The translations under genes were made by a program, and so were the position numbers. This document shows, in pieces, positions 1 through 8,975 of a DNA stretch of 38,801 bases. Every line of letters starts with the position of its first letter. Positions within the stretch are counted from its first letter, which is position 1. The notes under the pieces were generated by a model, which was given only the letters and a program-made list of their open reading frames with translations, searched no databases and was not told the origin of the DNA. The stretch lies in contig CAIWHR010000589.1 in NCBI GenBank assembly GCA_903912485.1, positions 1-38,801 of the forward strand, read 5' to 3'. This DNA is from an uncultured beta proteobacterium (GTDB lineage Bacteria; Pseudomonadota; Gammaproteobacteria; Burkholderiales; Casimicrobiaceae).

Positions 1-1
1 C

Positions 2-730
2 GGCGAGGAGACCGGCTGCGAAGGCGCCTTCCACCTGGCCGAGCTGCACAAGGTCGCGCGGATCCTCGGCACCGCGGGGGCGATGGTCGTCGCCGAGCCG
101 ACCGCCAACTATCCGCTGGTCGGCCACAAGGGCGCGCTATGGCTGCAGGCGAAGACCTCCGGCGTCACCGCGCACGGCTCGATGCCGGACTGCGGCGACA
201 ACGCCGTCTACAAGGCGGCGCGCGCCGTCACGGCGCTGGAGCGCTTCGACTTCGGCGTCGCGCCCGACGCGCTGATGGGGCCGGCGACGCTCAACGTCGG
301 CAGCATGCACGGCGGCCTCAACGTCAATTCGGTCCCCGACGCGGCCGAGATCGGGATCGACCTGCGGACGATCCCGGGCCAGCGCCACACCGAGCTGCTC
401 GGCTGCCTGCGCCGCCACCTCGGACCCGACGTCGCGCTGCGAACGCTGCTCGACGTCGGGAGCGTGTACACCGATCCCGCGCACCCGTGGATGCAGCGCG
501 TGTTCGCGCTGATGGCGCCGCTGCTGGGCGAGACGATCGTGCCGCGCTCGGTCACCTATTTCACCGACGCCGCGGCGCTGATGCCGCCCTTCGACGCGCC
601 GCCGACGGTGATTCTCGGGCCCGGCGAGCCGCAGCTCGCGCACCAGACCGACGAATACTGCTTCGTCCACCGCATCGAGCAGGCCGTCGTCGCCGATCGT
701 GCGCTCATCCTGGACTGGTGCGCATCGTAG
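2..730 (+). CDS. M20 family metallopeptidase (ArgE/DapE-like), 5'-truncated by window edge
   Basis: Frame is open from base 2 (GEETGCEGAF...), with the M20 GEETG motif and typical dimerisation-domain sequence (TAHGSMPD..., NVNSVPDAAEIGIDLRTIPGQ). Stop at 728-730. Confidence 0.85.
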   Translation, partial: GEETGCEGAFHLAELHKVARILGTAGAMVVAEPTANYPLVGHKGALWLQAKTSGVTAHGSMPDCGDNAVYKAARAVTALERFDFGVAPDALMGPATLNVGSMHGGLNVNSVPDAAEIGIDLRTIPGQRHTELLGCLRRHLGPDVALRTLLDVGSVYTDPAHPWMQRVFALMAPLLGETIVPRSVTYFTDAAALMPPFDAPPTVILGPGEPQLAHQTDEYCFVHRIEQAVVADRALILDWCAS

Positions 731-785
731 TGCGGGTGCGCCGGGCCGACGGTGCGTCGGCGCCGTGACTCGCCGCGGTTCCCCT

Positions 786-799
786 TTGTCCTGCATCAA
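786..799. promoter_or_regulatory. Possible FNR/ANR-like box TTGTC-CTGC-ATCAA
   Basis: 8 of 10 positions match TTGAT-N4-ATCAA. Lies about 70 nt upstream of a c-type cytochrome start codon. Confidence 0.3.
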
Positions 800-869
800 G
801 GGTCCGACCTGGCGCGCGGGGTACCCTCGGCGACGCGGTTCACCCGCACAATCGACGGAGGATTCACCG

Positions 870-1340
870 ATGCAACGCCCTGCCGCACTCGCCGTTCTTT
901 TCCTGTGCAGTCTCTCGACTCCGGTCGCCGCGCAGGATCTGACCTGGCGCAAGGACATCCAGCCGCTGATCAAGGAGCAATGCGGCGGCTGCCACGGCGC
1001 CAGCGCCCCGAGCTACGAGGAGTGGAACCTGGATCGCAAGAACTTCGAGGGCAGGATGATCGGGCCGCGGATGGACAACTACGCGGACTTCATGCGGCAC
1101 GTGGTGTGGCCCGCGACGGGCTCGGTGGAGCGCCGCCTCGACGACGGCAAGAATGCCGAAGGGAAGCCGGGCAACATGCACGGATTCCTGGGGACGACCG
1201 ACGCGGATCGCGCCAGGAACCTGGCGACGCTGAAGAACTGGCTGGGCGAGGGGGCGTGGAACCTCAATCGCTGGGAAGCGCGCGGCAGCGTGCCGGCGAT
1301 CACCAAGGAACAGCTCGACCGGATCAAGGCCAGGTACTGA
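870..1340 (+). CDS. Periplasmic monohaem c-type cytochrome-like protein
   Basis: Signal peptide MQRPAALAVLFLCSLSTPVAAQ followed by CGGCHG (CXXCH haem motif). Purine-rich ggagga upstream of the ATG. Confidence 0.8.
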   Translation: MQRPAALAVLFLCSLSTPVAAQDLTWRKDIQPLIKEQCGGCHGASAPSYEEWNLDRKNFEGRMIGPRMDNYADFMRHVVWPATGSVERRLDDGKNAEGKPGNMHGFLGTTDADRARNLATLKNWLGEGAWNLNRWEARGSVPAITKEQLDRIKARY

Positions 1341-1343
1341 GGG

Positions 1344-4300
1344 TTACGCAAGCTTCGCCTTGCCGCCCACGGTCTGCGCCACCCGCGCCACCGCCGCGCA
1401 CAGATCCTCGACCGTGTTGGGCTTGTAGATGAGCTCGCGGATGCCGGCGGCGGGCGCCCTGGCGCGCAATTCCTCGGTGATGTAGCCCGAAGCCAGCACC
1501 ATCGGCAGGTCGGGGCGCAGTTCCCGCAGCGCCTGCGCCACCTCCAGCCCCGACATCCCCGGCATGCTGTAGTCGGTCACCGCCAGGTCGAACTGGTCGG
1601 GGTCGAGCCGGACCGCCGCCAGCGCCTCGTGCGGGTCGGTGTAGCCGCTCACGCGGAAGCCCTGACGTTCGAGCAGACGCTTCATCAGGAAGATGATCGC
1701 TTCCTCGTCGTCGACGTAGAGCACGTGTTTGCCCTTGCCGTGGACCGGCGCGGCGGCCGCGACGGGCGGCACGACGTCGGCGATCGGCGCCTCGGCCGGC
1801 GGAAAATAGATGCGGAACTCGCTCCCCTCGCCCGGAGTGCTCTTCACCGTCATGCTCGCGCCGTGCGCCTGCACGATGCCGTACACCACGGACAGGCCGA
1901 GGCCGGTTCCCCTGCCCCTCGGCTTGGTCGTGAAGAACGGCTCGAAGATGCGTGCGCGCGTCGCCTCGTCCATGCCCGAGCCGTTGTCGCGCACCGTGAG
2001 GCAGGCGCAGCGGCCCCGGCCCGAGTCGCCGCGCGCCTCGTCGTCGGGTTGATGACGCGCCTCCAGGCGGACCTCGATCACCCCCGGGCGCTCCTGATCC
2101 TCGACCGCGTGCAGCGCGTTGTTGCACAGATTGAGCAGGATCTGCTTGACCTGCGTCGAATCGGCCAGCACCGCCGGCGTATCGCCCGCGCATTCCACGC
2201 TCAGCCTCACCCGCACCGGCAGCGTGGCGCGCAGCAGGCGCTCGGTCTCGACGACCACCAGTGCCAGCGACATCACCGTGCGTTCCAGCTTCTGCCGGCG
2301 GCCAAAGGCAAGGATCTGCTCGACCAGGTCCTTGGCCCTGCGGCTCGCCTTGCCGATCTCGTCCAGGCTTTCCAGCGCCGGGTGACCGGGCCCCACGTCC
2401 TGCCGCGCCAGTTCGACGTTGCCCGTGATCGCCGCCAGCGCGTTGTTGAAATCGTGCGCCACCCCCCCGGCCAGCGTGCCCAGCGCCTCCATCTTCTGCG
2501 ACTCGCGCAACTGCGCTTCCAGCGACGCGCGGGCGGCTTCCGCCTGCGTGCGCTGCTCCTGCGCCTGCCGCATCTCGACCAGCGCCCGATGCGCCTGCTG
2601 CCGCGCGCTCTCGACCAGCGCGTGCGCGGTCGCGTTGTCCAGCGCAATGGCGCCGTAGGCGCACAGCGTGCGGAAGATCGAGCGCTCGCGCTCGCCGTAG
2701 GCATGCGCCTTGATCGACTCGATCGACATCACGCCCAGCAGGCGCTCGCCGATCATCAGCGGCGTGAACAGCAGCGTCCGGTTGACCACGGTCCCCGGAA
2801 TGTGCGTGGGGAGAACGGTGTCGGGTTCGACGGCGATGAAAAGGTCCTGCCGGCTGCGCGCGCAGCGGGCGGTGATCGAATTCGGGTCGTCTATGGGGAT
2901 CTGCGCCGACGGCAGGCGCTGGCCCAGTTCGATGCTGAACACGTCCTTGAGCACCCGGCCGTCGGGCTCGAGCAGGTAGACGGAAAAGGACGTGACGTCG
3001 AACAGCTGGCTCGCGTGCCGGAACAGCGCCGCGAACACTTCGTCGATGTTCAGGCTGGCGGTGATCTCGCGCCCGATCTGACCCAGCGTCTGCAGCGTGG
3101 CGCTGGCTTCCTGCAGCGTCCTGGCACGGCTGGCTTCGGTCGCGGCAGTCTGCCGCTGGTGTTCGGCCTCCGTGTGCACGCGCTCGCTTTCAGCCAGCTG
3201 GCGCTGCTGGCCGGCCTCGACCCGGGCACGCTCGGTTCCCTGCCGCCCCTGCATCGCCATGGCACGGTTGCGCGCCTGTTCGAAGCGCTTGCTGTCGCGG
3301 ACGCCGGCGGCGGCCAACGCATGGTCGTAGGCCAGCCGATGGTCGCCGCAGGCGGCGCAGGCGCTCGCCAGTTCGAACAGCAGTTCGCTGCGCGGCGTGT
3401 AGCCGCTGATGTTCGCCGCGAGCGCCATCGCCTGATTCAGGTAGTGCAGCGTCGCGCTGGCGGCGACCATCCCGTCGGGCGGCGGCAGCGGGTAGGTCCG
3501 GTGGAGCTCGGCGTAGACGCGAAGCGTGTCGATCTGCTCGTCCGGACTGCCTTCCGCCGTCGCCAGTTCCAGCGCCGCGGCCAGCCTGGCTCGCGCCTCT
3601 TCCGGCCGCGCCAGCCGGCACAGGGCGTGGGCTTGCCCGCGCCAGCACCGCGACAGGGGAATCCGCCCGCCGGGCGTCCGCGCACGCTCCTCGGCCTGAC
3701 CGAAATACTCGAGCGCGGCCGCAGGATCCCCGACGTCGAGCGCAAGGTCGCCCAGATAGCACAGCGTGATCGCGTAGCCGTTGGAGTCCTTCAGCGCCGC
3801 CCTCACGGCCAGCGCCTCGCGCAGCGCCACCTCGGACTCCGCGTGGCGACCGAGCAGGCGCAGGACGTTGCCGGTCTGCATCAGCGAATTGCCGAGCACG
3901 CTCGGCCAGCCCGCGCCGCGGGCCAGCGTCAGGGCGATTTCATCCCATTCCAGCGCGGTATCGAGGTCCCCCAGGATCGCGAAGCTGTCGGCAGCGTTGC
4001 TCGCCGTCAGGACGGCCTGCCGGATCTGGCCGCTCTCCACCGCCGCATGATGCGCTTCGAGAAAATGCCGGGCGGCGTTACCGAAACCGCCGGCGGGGCT
4101 GGCCGCGATCGCACGGGCGCAGGCGGCCCAGGCGGTCACCGCGGCATCGTCGCTCGCGGCCGGGCCGGGCGGCCACACCAGCCGGCTGGCGGCGGCACCG
4201 GGGTCGCCGAAGGCCGCGTAGAGCAGGCTGCGCGCCGTGGCGGCGTCGACCCGCACCGGATCGCCTGCTGCCCGGTAATCCTCGATGGCCGACGTCACGC

Positions 4301-4694
4301 ATTCGTCGCGGCGGCGCACGTTGCCGCGATCGCCGACGATGGAAGCCAGCAGCCACTTCCCGTCGCCCGCGCCAATGCGGTCGCCCAGGCTATCGAACGC
4401 CGCCAGCGCCGCGTCCGCGTGATGCTCGGCCGCGTCCAGGTCGGCGAAAAGCCAGGCCACCTCGCCCCTCACCAGCCGCAGCCGCGCAAGGCCGCGCCGG
4501 CGCTCGGTGGTGTCGACACCGGCGCCGCCGAGCAGGACCTCGGCTTCGTCCGCCAGCACGAGCGAACGGCCGCAATCGCGCTGGCGCAGCTGCCACGCCA
4601 ACGCGATCAACGGCACGAGCCTGTCCGCGCCTTCGGCCCGCAACAGCGCGGCCTCGAGCGCGGCAAGCTCCTTGTTCGGTGCAAACAGCTCCAT
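1344..4694 (-). CDS. Hybrid sensor histidine kinase: TPR-like N-terminus, GAF, HisKA/HATPase, receiver domain
   Basis: TPR-like repeats; GAF-like segment (ITASLNIDEVFAALFRHASQLFDVTSFSVYLL); H-box GVAHDFNNALAAITGNVE; N/G boxes (LLNLCNNALHAV, RDNGSGMDE, GRGTGLGLSVVYGIVQ); receiver (VLYVDDEEAIIFLMKRLLERQG, LAVTDYSMPGMSGLE). No evident transmembrane segment. Confidence 0.9.
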   Translation of the reverse strand: MELFAPNKELAALEAALLRAEGADRLVPLIALAWQLRQRDCGRSLVLADEAEVLLGGAGVDTTERRRGLARLRLVRGEVAWLFADLDAAEHHADAALAAFDSLGDRIGAGDGKWLLASIVGDRGNVRRRDECVTSAIEDYRAAGDPVRVDAATARSLLYAAFGDPGAAASRLVWPPGPAASDDAAVTAWAACARAIAASPAGGFGNAARHFLEAHHAAVESGQIRQAVLTASNAADSFAILGDLDTALEWDEIALTLARGAGWPSVLGNSLMQTGNVLRLLGRHAESEVALREALAVRAALKDSNGYAITLCYLGDLALDVGDPAAALEYFGQAEERARTPGGRIPLSRCWRGQAHALCRLARPEEARARLAAALELATAEGSPDEQIDTLRVYAELHRTYPLPPPDGMVAASATLHYLNQAMALAANISGYTPRSELLFELASACAACGDHRLAYDHALAAAGVRDSKRFEQARNRAMAMQGRQGTERARVEAGQQRQLAESERVHTEAEHQRQTAATEASRARTLQEASATLQTLGQIGREITASLNIDEVFAALFRHASQLFDVTSFSVYLLEPDGRVLKDVFSIELGQRLPSAQIPIDDPNSITARCARSRQDLFIAVEPDTVLPTHIPGTVVNRTLLFTPLMIGERLLGVMSIESIKAHAYGERERSIFRTLCAYGAIALDNATAHALVESARQQAHRALVEMRQAQEQRTQAEAARASLEAQLRESQKMEALGTLAGGVAHDFNNALAAITGNVELARQDVGPGHPALESLDEIGKASRRAKDLVEQILAFGRRQKLERTVMSLALVVVETERLLRATLPVRVRLSVECAGDTPAVLADSTQVKQILLNLCNNALHAVEDQERPGVIEVRLEARHQPDDEARGDSGRGRCACLTVRDNGSGMDEATRARIFEPFFTTKPRGRGTGLGLSVVYGIVQAHGASMTVKSTPGEGSEFRIYFPPAEAPIADVVPPVAAAAPVHGKGKHVLYVDDEEAIIFLMKRLLERQGFRVSGYTDPHEALAAVRLDPDQFDLAVTDYSMPGMSGLEVAQALRELRPDLPMVLASGYITEELRARAPAAGIRELIYKPNTVEDLCAAVARVAQTVGGKAKLA

Positions 4695-4941
4695 CGGCGG
4701 CCTTGGCGGGGCGAGGCGGGTTGCGGGCGTCAGGGCATCTTACAGGAGCTTCCCCGTCGCGTCGGTTGCCTGGACGACGCTGCTGGCAAGCCGCTACAGC
4801 GACGACACGCCGCTGATTCATGTCTTCGCCAGACTGGACCGCTACATCGCAGGCAACCTGCTTTCCATCATTTCCCGGGTGAACGGCCCAAGATGCCGCG
4901 CAGATTCCACCTTCGCGCCCGAGTGTCGATGCGTATGATGT

Positions 4942-4962
4942 ACAAAATACCGCACATTTTGT
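4942..4962. promoter_or_regulatory. Inverted repeat ACAAAAT-N7-ATTTTGT upstream of antitoxin; candidate operator
   Basis: Perfect 7-nt arms (4942-4948, 4956-4962) 18 nt before the antitoxin ATG, next to TATGATGTA. Confidence 0.45.
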
Positions 4963-4980
4963 GCTGCATCGGAGATCATC

Positions 4981-5271
4981 ATGGGTATTTCCGCAAGCGA
5001 CGTCATTCCCCTTTCGCACGCCCGAGCGAACTTCTCTGAACTGGCTGAAGACGTCAAGGGCGGTGCCGAGAAGATCATTACCAAGAGCGGCGAGAGCTAC
5101 ATCGCCCTTATCGACGTCAACCGTCCGGACTACTATCACCAGCTGGAGGGTGAGCGCATTCATCTGCTGCTGATCGGCGAGGCTTCCCAGGGGCTCGACG
5201 ACGTTGCCGCTGCCAAGGTGAACGACGCCCGCAGCGCCATTACCGCCCTCAAGCGTCGGCGCAGTGCGTAA
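4981..5271 (+). CDS. Type II toxin-antitoxin antitoxin, Phd/YefM family
   Basis: MGISASDVIPLSHARANFSELAEDVKGGAEKIITKSGESYIALIDVNRPDYY has the Phd/YefM pattern (S..AR.NFSEL...V...E....TK.G...ALI). Confidence 0.8.
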   Translation: MGISASDVIPLSHARANFSELAEDVKGGAEKIITKSGESYIALIDVNRPDYYHQLEGERIHLLLIGEASQGLDDVAAAKVNDARSAITALKRRRSA

Positions 5272-5493
5272 TTGGTCGAGATCGCCGGGTTCGCAGAACG
5301 GTATTCAAGGGCTGTTGCCGTGCCAGATCGAACAAACCCTCGATGGCCTGCTCAGCTTTTCGGCTTCACGCCCGCGCTCGACCTCTACCGTCGACTGTGT
5401 CGCCACTATTGGGACATTGACCCCCGTAGCGACGGCGTCTTACGTCGATGCTTACCGAACGACTTGGGATACGGACGATGAACAGCAATAGGT

Positions 5494-5847
5494 ATGGCGA
5501 GAAAACCTGTCGTCAAGTTCACGGCCCATTTCGAGCGCAACCTCGAAGGCATTGAACCTTTCCGGGCCGACGTGAAAGCACCGCAAGCCTTCGACCGCTT
5601 GCTGGATGAACTGCTCGACACGGTGATTCCCAACCTTGAGCGCTTCCCGGAAATGGGTAGACCATTCTTGGCCCGCCTATCGCATTCCGTTGAGACCACC
5701 AATGCGCTGGCAGCGCTGCGCGCTATCGGCGCTGACTCCGGACGCAGAAGCGCTACGCGAGTACATACTCAAGGACTACTTGACGCTCTACGCCAGACCA
5801 ACGCCGTGGTGTTATCCGTCATACAGGTCACAAACGACAAGAGATGA
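5494..5847 (+). pseudogene. RelE/ParE-family toxin-like gene with compensating internal frameshifts
   Basis: Frame 1 gives MARKPVVKFTAHFERNLEGIEPFRADVKAPQAFDRLLDELLDTVIPNLERFPEMGRPFLA (ParE-like). The expected segment DAEALREYILKDYLTLYA is in frame 2 at about 5729-5785. Frame 1 resumes with QTNAVVLSVIQVTNDKR. The stop overlaps the next ATG (ATGA at 5844-5847). Confidence 0.6.
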
Positions 5848-8822
5848 ACTACAGTCCGCACCAACTAGCGTATTTCGCGCATCAATTGACCCGTCGTGCC
5901 GCATCCAATTCTATGGACCGCATGGCCGGTGCACTGCTGGATGCACAAGTCGACTTGAACCCGCACCAGATCGACGCAGCACTGTTCGCCACGAGCAACC
6001 CGCTGTCCAAGGGTGCCATCCTCGCCGATGAAGTCGGTCTCGGAAAGACCATTGAGGCAGGTTTGTTGATCGCGCAGAAATGGGCCGAGCGCAAGCGCCG
6101 CATCCTGGTCATCACGCCGGCCAACCTGCGCAAGCAGTGGCATCAGGAACTGGCAGACAAGTTCGGTATCGCCGCCAGCCTCCTTGAAGCCAAGTCCTAC
6201 CGGCATGCCATCAAGGACGGCGCCACCAACCCGTTTGACCTCGCAGGCAATAGCGCCACCGTACTTATCTGCTCCTACCAATTCGCGGCACGCAAAGCCA
6301 AGGACGTGCAGTCGGTGCCGTGGGACTTGGTGGTGATCGACGAAGCGCACCGTCTGCGCAACGTCTATAAGCCGGAGAACAAGACCGCCCGCATCCTGCG
6401 TGATGCGCTCATGCTGCCGCACAAAGTCTTGCTGACGGCAACGCCGCTCCAGAATTCCTTGCTGGAACTCTACGGACTGGTCAGCTTTGTCGACGAGCGC
6501 GTATTCGGTGATCTGGATAGCTTTCGCGCCCAATTCGGGCAACTCAAGGACGCAGCCAGTTTCGATGCGCTGAAGAACCGCATTGCGCCGATCTGCAAGC
6601 GCACGCTGCGCCGACAGGTCGAGGCCTACGTCAAATACACCCGGCGCATTCCGATGCTGCAAGAGTTCGTCCCCGATGTGGACGAAACCAAGCTCTACAA
6701 CTACGTTTCAGAATTCCTGCAACGGCCATCGTTATACGCACTGCCCAATAGTCAGCGGCAACTGATTACCCTTGTCCTGCGCAAGCTGCTGGCGTCTTCC
6801 ACGTTCGCCATCGCCGGGGCGCTGGAAACCCTCATCAAGCGGCTAGGCCAGACCCTCGACGAAAAGGTGGCCAGCACTGATCTTGCCGACCTTGCCGACG
6901 AACTCGACCAGGACTACGAAGCCCTCGACGAACTGGCTGACGAGCTGGATGCCGTCGCCGACGGCAGCACCAAGGTATCAACCGCTGCGGAAATCACCGC
7001 CATCCGAGCCGAAGTCGGCGAACTCGAATCATTCCGCAATCTGGCCATTTCCATCACGGAGAACGCCAAGGGCACCGCGTTGCTGCAAGCTCTCAATGTC
7101 GCGTTCAAAAAGCTGGACGAACTCGGTGCGGCGAAGAAGGCGATTGTCTTTACCGAATCCCGCCGCACGCAGGAATACCTGCTGAAGCTGCTGGCAGGCA
7201 CCGAGCATGGCCCCGGCGTGGTGCTCTTCAACGGCAGCAACACCGATGCCAAGGCCAAGGAAATCTACGCCGAGTGGATCGCCCGACATACCGGCACCGA
7301 CCGGGTATCCGGCTCGCGCACTGCCGACACCCGCGCCGCGCTGGTCGATTACTTCCGTGAGCAGGGCAGCATCATGATCGCCACCGAGGCCGGCGCGGAG
7401 GGTATCAACCTTCAGTTCTGCTCGATGGTCATCAACTATGACCTGCCGTGGAACCCGCAAAGGATCGAACAGCGTATCGGGCGTTGCCACCGCTACGGCC
7501 AGAAGCACGATGTTGTTGTCGTCAACTTCCTGAATCGGGACAACGACGCCGACCGGCGCGTCTATGAACTGCTGGCGCAGAAGTTCCAGCTATTCGATGG
7601 CGTGTTCGGGGCCAGCGATGAAGTGCTGGGGGCCGTGGAGTCCGGCGTCGATTTCGAGCGCCGCATCGCCGAGATATACCAAACCTGCCGGCACCCCGAG
7701 GCCATTCATACCGCCTTCGAGCAACTACAACTTGATCTAGCCGGCGAGATTTCCGACGCCATGCTCAATGCCCGCAAGGCGCTGCTGGAAAACTTCGACG
7801 AGGACGTACAAGAGCGGCTGCGCCTGCGCAACATGGATGCCCGCGCCTCCCTCGGCAGGCTGGAACGCCTGTTGATACGCTTTACCCGCGCCGCGCTGGG
7901 CGGGCATGCCCGCTTTGACAAGGACGACACCGGCTTCCTGCTGACCAGCTTGCCCGAAGGTGTGCAGGACGAAGCCGCGACGGCGATCCCCTTGGGCCGT
8001 TACGAACTGCCGCGCCGGAGCGAAGAAGCGCACATTTACCGGATGGCGCATCCCTTGGCGCAAGGATTGATCGACTATGCCCAGCGTGTGCCGCTGACCC
8101 CCAGCAGGCTAGTACTCGACTACGATGCCTACGGCACCAAAGTTTCCGTCATCGAAGCCTTGCGGGGCCAGTTTGGCACGCTGATGGTTCAGCATCTGCG
8201 CATTCACTCGCTTGGCACCACCGAAGAGCATCTGCTGGCTGCTGCCATTGACGCCGATGGAAACGTTCTTGATGCCGACGTAACCGACCGCCTGCTTGGC
8301 ATGCCCGGTCATACCGTTCCGTTGCCGCGTATCGACGGTGCGCCCGTTCAGCAATCGCTCTCGGACGACCTCGCCCCGGCGCAACAGAACATGCTCGATT
8401 TCGCCGCCGCCAATGTGCCGATTCCGCCAGCGTTACAGCAGCAGATCGACCAGCAAAAGGCACTGGTGATTACCGACCTTGAGTCGCGCAATCTGAGCTT
8501 CTTCTCGCAGGAAACGGAAAAGCTTGATGCGTGGGCTGATGACCTGAAGGTCGGCCTTGAGCGCGAGATCAAAGACCTTGACCGACAAATCAAGGAAGCT
8601 CGCACCAAGAGCAAGGGGGCTGCAACCCTGGCCGACAAGCTGCAAGCGCAAAAGGAACAACGCGACCTCGAAGGGCAGCGCGACAAGAAGCGGCGCGAGC
8701 TATTTGACCGGCAGGATCAGATTCAGGCTCGGCGAGACAGCCTGATCGACGAACTGGAGCGGCAATTGGGGCAGCAAGTTACGACTACCCGGCTATTTGC
8801 CGTGGAATGGCAGGTGCGGTGA
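5844..8822 (+). CDS. SNF2-family (RapA/HepA-like) DEAH helicase/ATPase
   Basis: Walker A DEVGLGKTIEAGLL; Walker B VIDEAHRLRN; TATPLQNSLLELY; C-terminal motifs ATEAGAEGINLQFCSMVINYDLPWNPQRIEQRIGRCHRYGQ. C-terminus is a coiled coil; no nuclease motif recognised. Confidence 0.92.
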   Translation: MNYSPHQLAYFAHQLTRRAASNSMDRMAGALLDAQVDLNPHQIDAALFATSNPLSKGAILADEVGLGKTIEAGLLIAQKWAERKRRILVITPANLRKQWHQELADKFGIAASLLEAKSYRHAIKDGATNPFDLAGNSATVLICSYQFAARKAKDVQSVPWDLVVIDEAHRLRNVYKPENKTARILRDALMLPHKVLLTATPLQNSLLELYGLVSFVDERVFGDLDSFRAQFGQLKDAASFDALKNRIAPICKRTLRRQVEAYVKYTRRIPMLQEFVPDVDETKLYNYVSEFLQRPSLYALPNSQRQLITLVLRKLLASSTFAIAGALETLIKRLGQTLDEKVASTDLADLADELDQDYEALDELADELDAVADGSTKVSTAAEITAIRAEVGELESFRNLAISITENAKGTALLQALNVAFKKLDELGAAKKAIVFTESRRTQEYLLKLLAGTEHGPGVVLFNGSNTDAKAKEIYAEWIARHTGTDRVSGSRTADTRAALVDYFREQGSIMIATEAGAEGINLQFCSMVINYDLPWNPQRIEQRIGRCHRYGQKHDVVVVNFLNRDNDADRRVYELLAQKFQLFDGVFGASDEVLGAVESGVDFERRIAEIYQTCRHPEAIHTAFEQLQLDLAGEISDAMLNARKALLENFDEDVQERLRLRNMDARASLGRLERLLIRFTRAALGGHARFDKDDTGFLLTSLPEGVQDEAATAIPLGRYELPRRSEEAHIYRMAHPLAQGLIDYAQRVPLTPSRLVLDYDAYGTKVSVIEALRGQFGTLMVQHLRIHSLGTTEEHLLAAAIDADGNVLDADVTDRLLGMPGHTVPLPRIDGAPVQQSLSDDLAPAQQNMLDFAAANVPIPPALQQQIDQQKALVITDLESRNLSFFSQETEKLDAWADDLKVGLEREIKDLDRQIKEARTKSKGAATLADKLQAQKEQRDLEGQRDKKRRELFDRQDQIQARRDSLIDELERQLGQQVTTTRLFAVEWQVR

Positions 8823-8830
8823 TGGCAACA

Positions 8831-8854
8831 TCGCCTTGCCGGCGTCGGCAAAGC
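8831..8854. repeat. Imperfect inverted repeat CGCCTTGCC-GGCGTC-GGCAAAGCG (hairpin A)
   Basis: 9-nt arms with one mismatch and a 6-nt loop. Core TTGCCGGCG..GGCAA is shared with hairpin C at 8944-8975. Confidence 0.55.
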
Positions 8855-8859
8855 GATCA

Positions 8860-8883
8860 AATTGTGGCGAATTCGCCACAATT
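8860..8883. repeat. Perfect 24-nt palindrome AATTGTGGCGAATTCGCCACAATT
   Basis: Reverse complement checked by hand; it equals itself over 8860-8883. Confidence 0.9.
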
Positions 8884-8943
8884 AAAGGTCATGTGAGGCG
8901 GGATGGTCTCAGTATCAGCGCCAAGGAACAGGTAGGAATACAG

Positions 8944-8975
8944 CGATCATTTTGCCGGCGATGGCAAAATGATCG
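8944..8975. repeat. Inverted repeat CGATCATTTTGCC-GGCGAT-GGCAAAATGATCG (hairpin C)
   Basis: Perfect 13-nt arms with a 6-nt loop, in the gap between the helicase and AAA ATPase genes. No following T-tract, so not a canonical terminator. Confidence 0.9.

Noticed and set aside
4695-4980. Integrase or tRNA gene at the left edge of the accessory block
   Set aside because: No integrase motifs or tRNA-like cloverleaf sequence seen in this interval; ORFs here are short shadows.
1629-5039. 1136-aa plus-strand ORF antisense to the histidine kinase
   Set aside because: Arg/His/Ala/Gly-rich translation without recognisable motifs; a GC-rich shadow frame of a clearly recognisable kinase.
8944-8975. Rho-independent terminator for the SNF2 gene
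   Set aside because: Stem is strong but no T-tract follows on either side.
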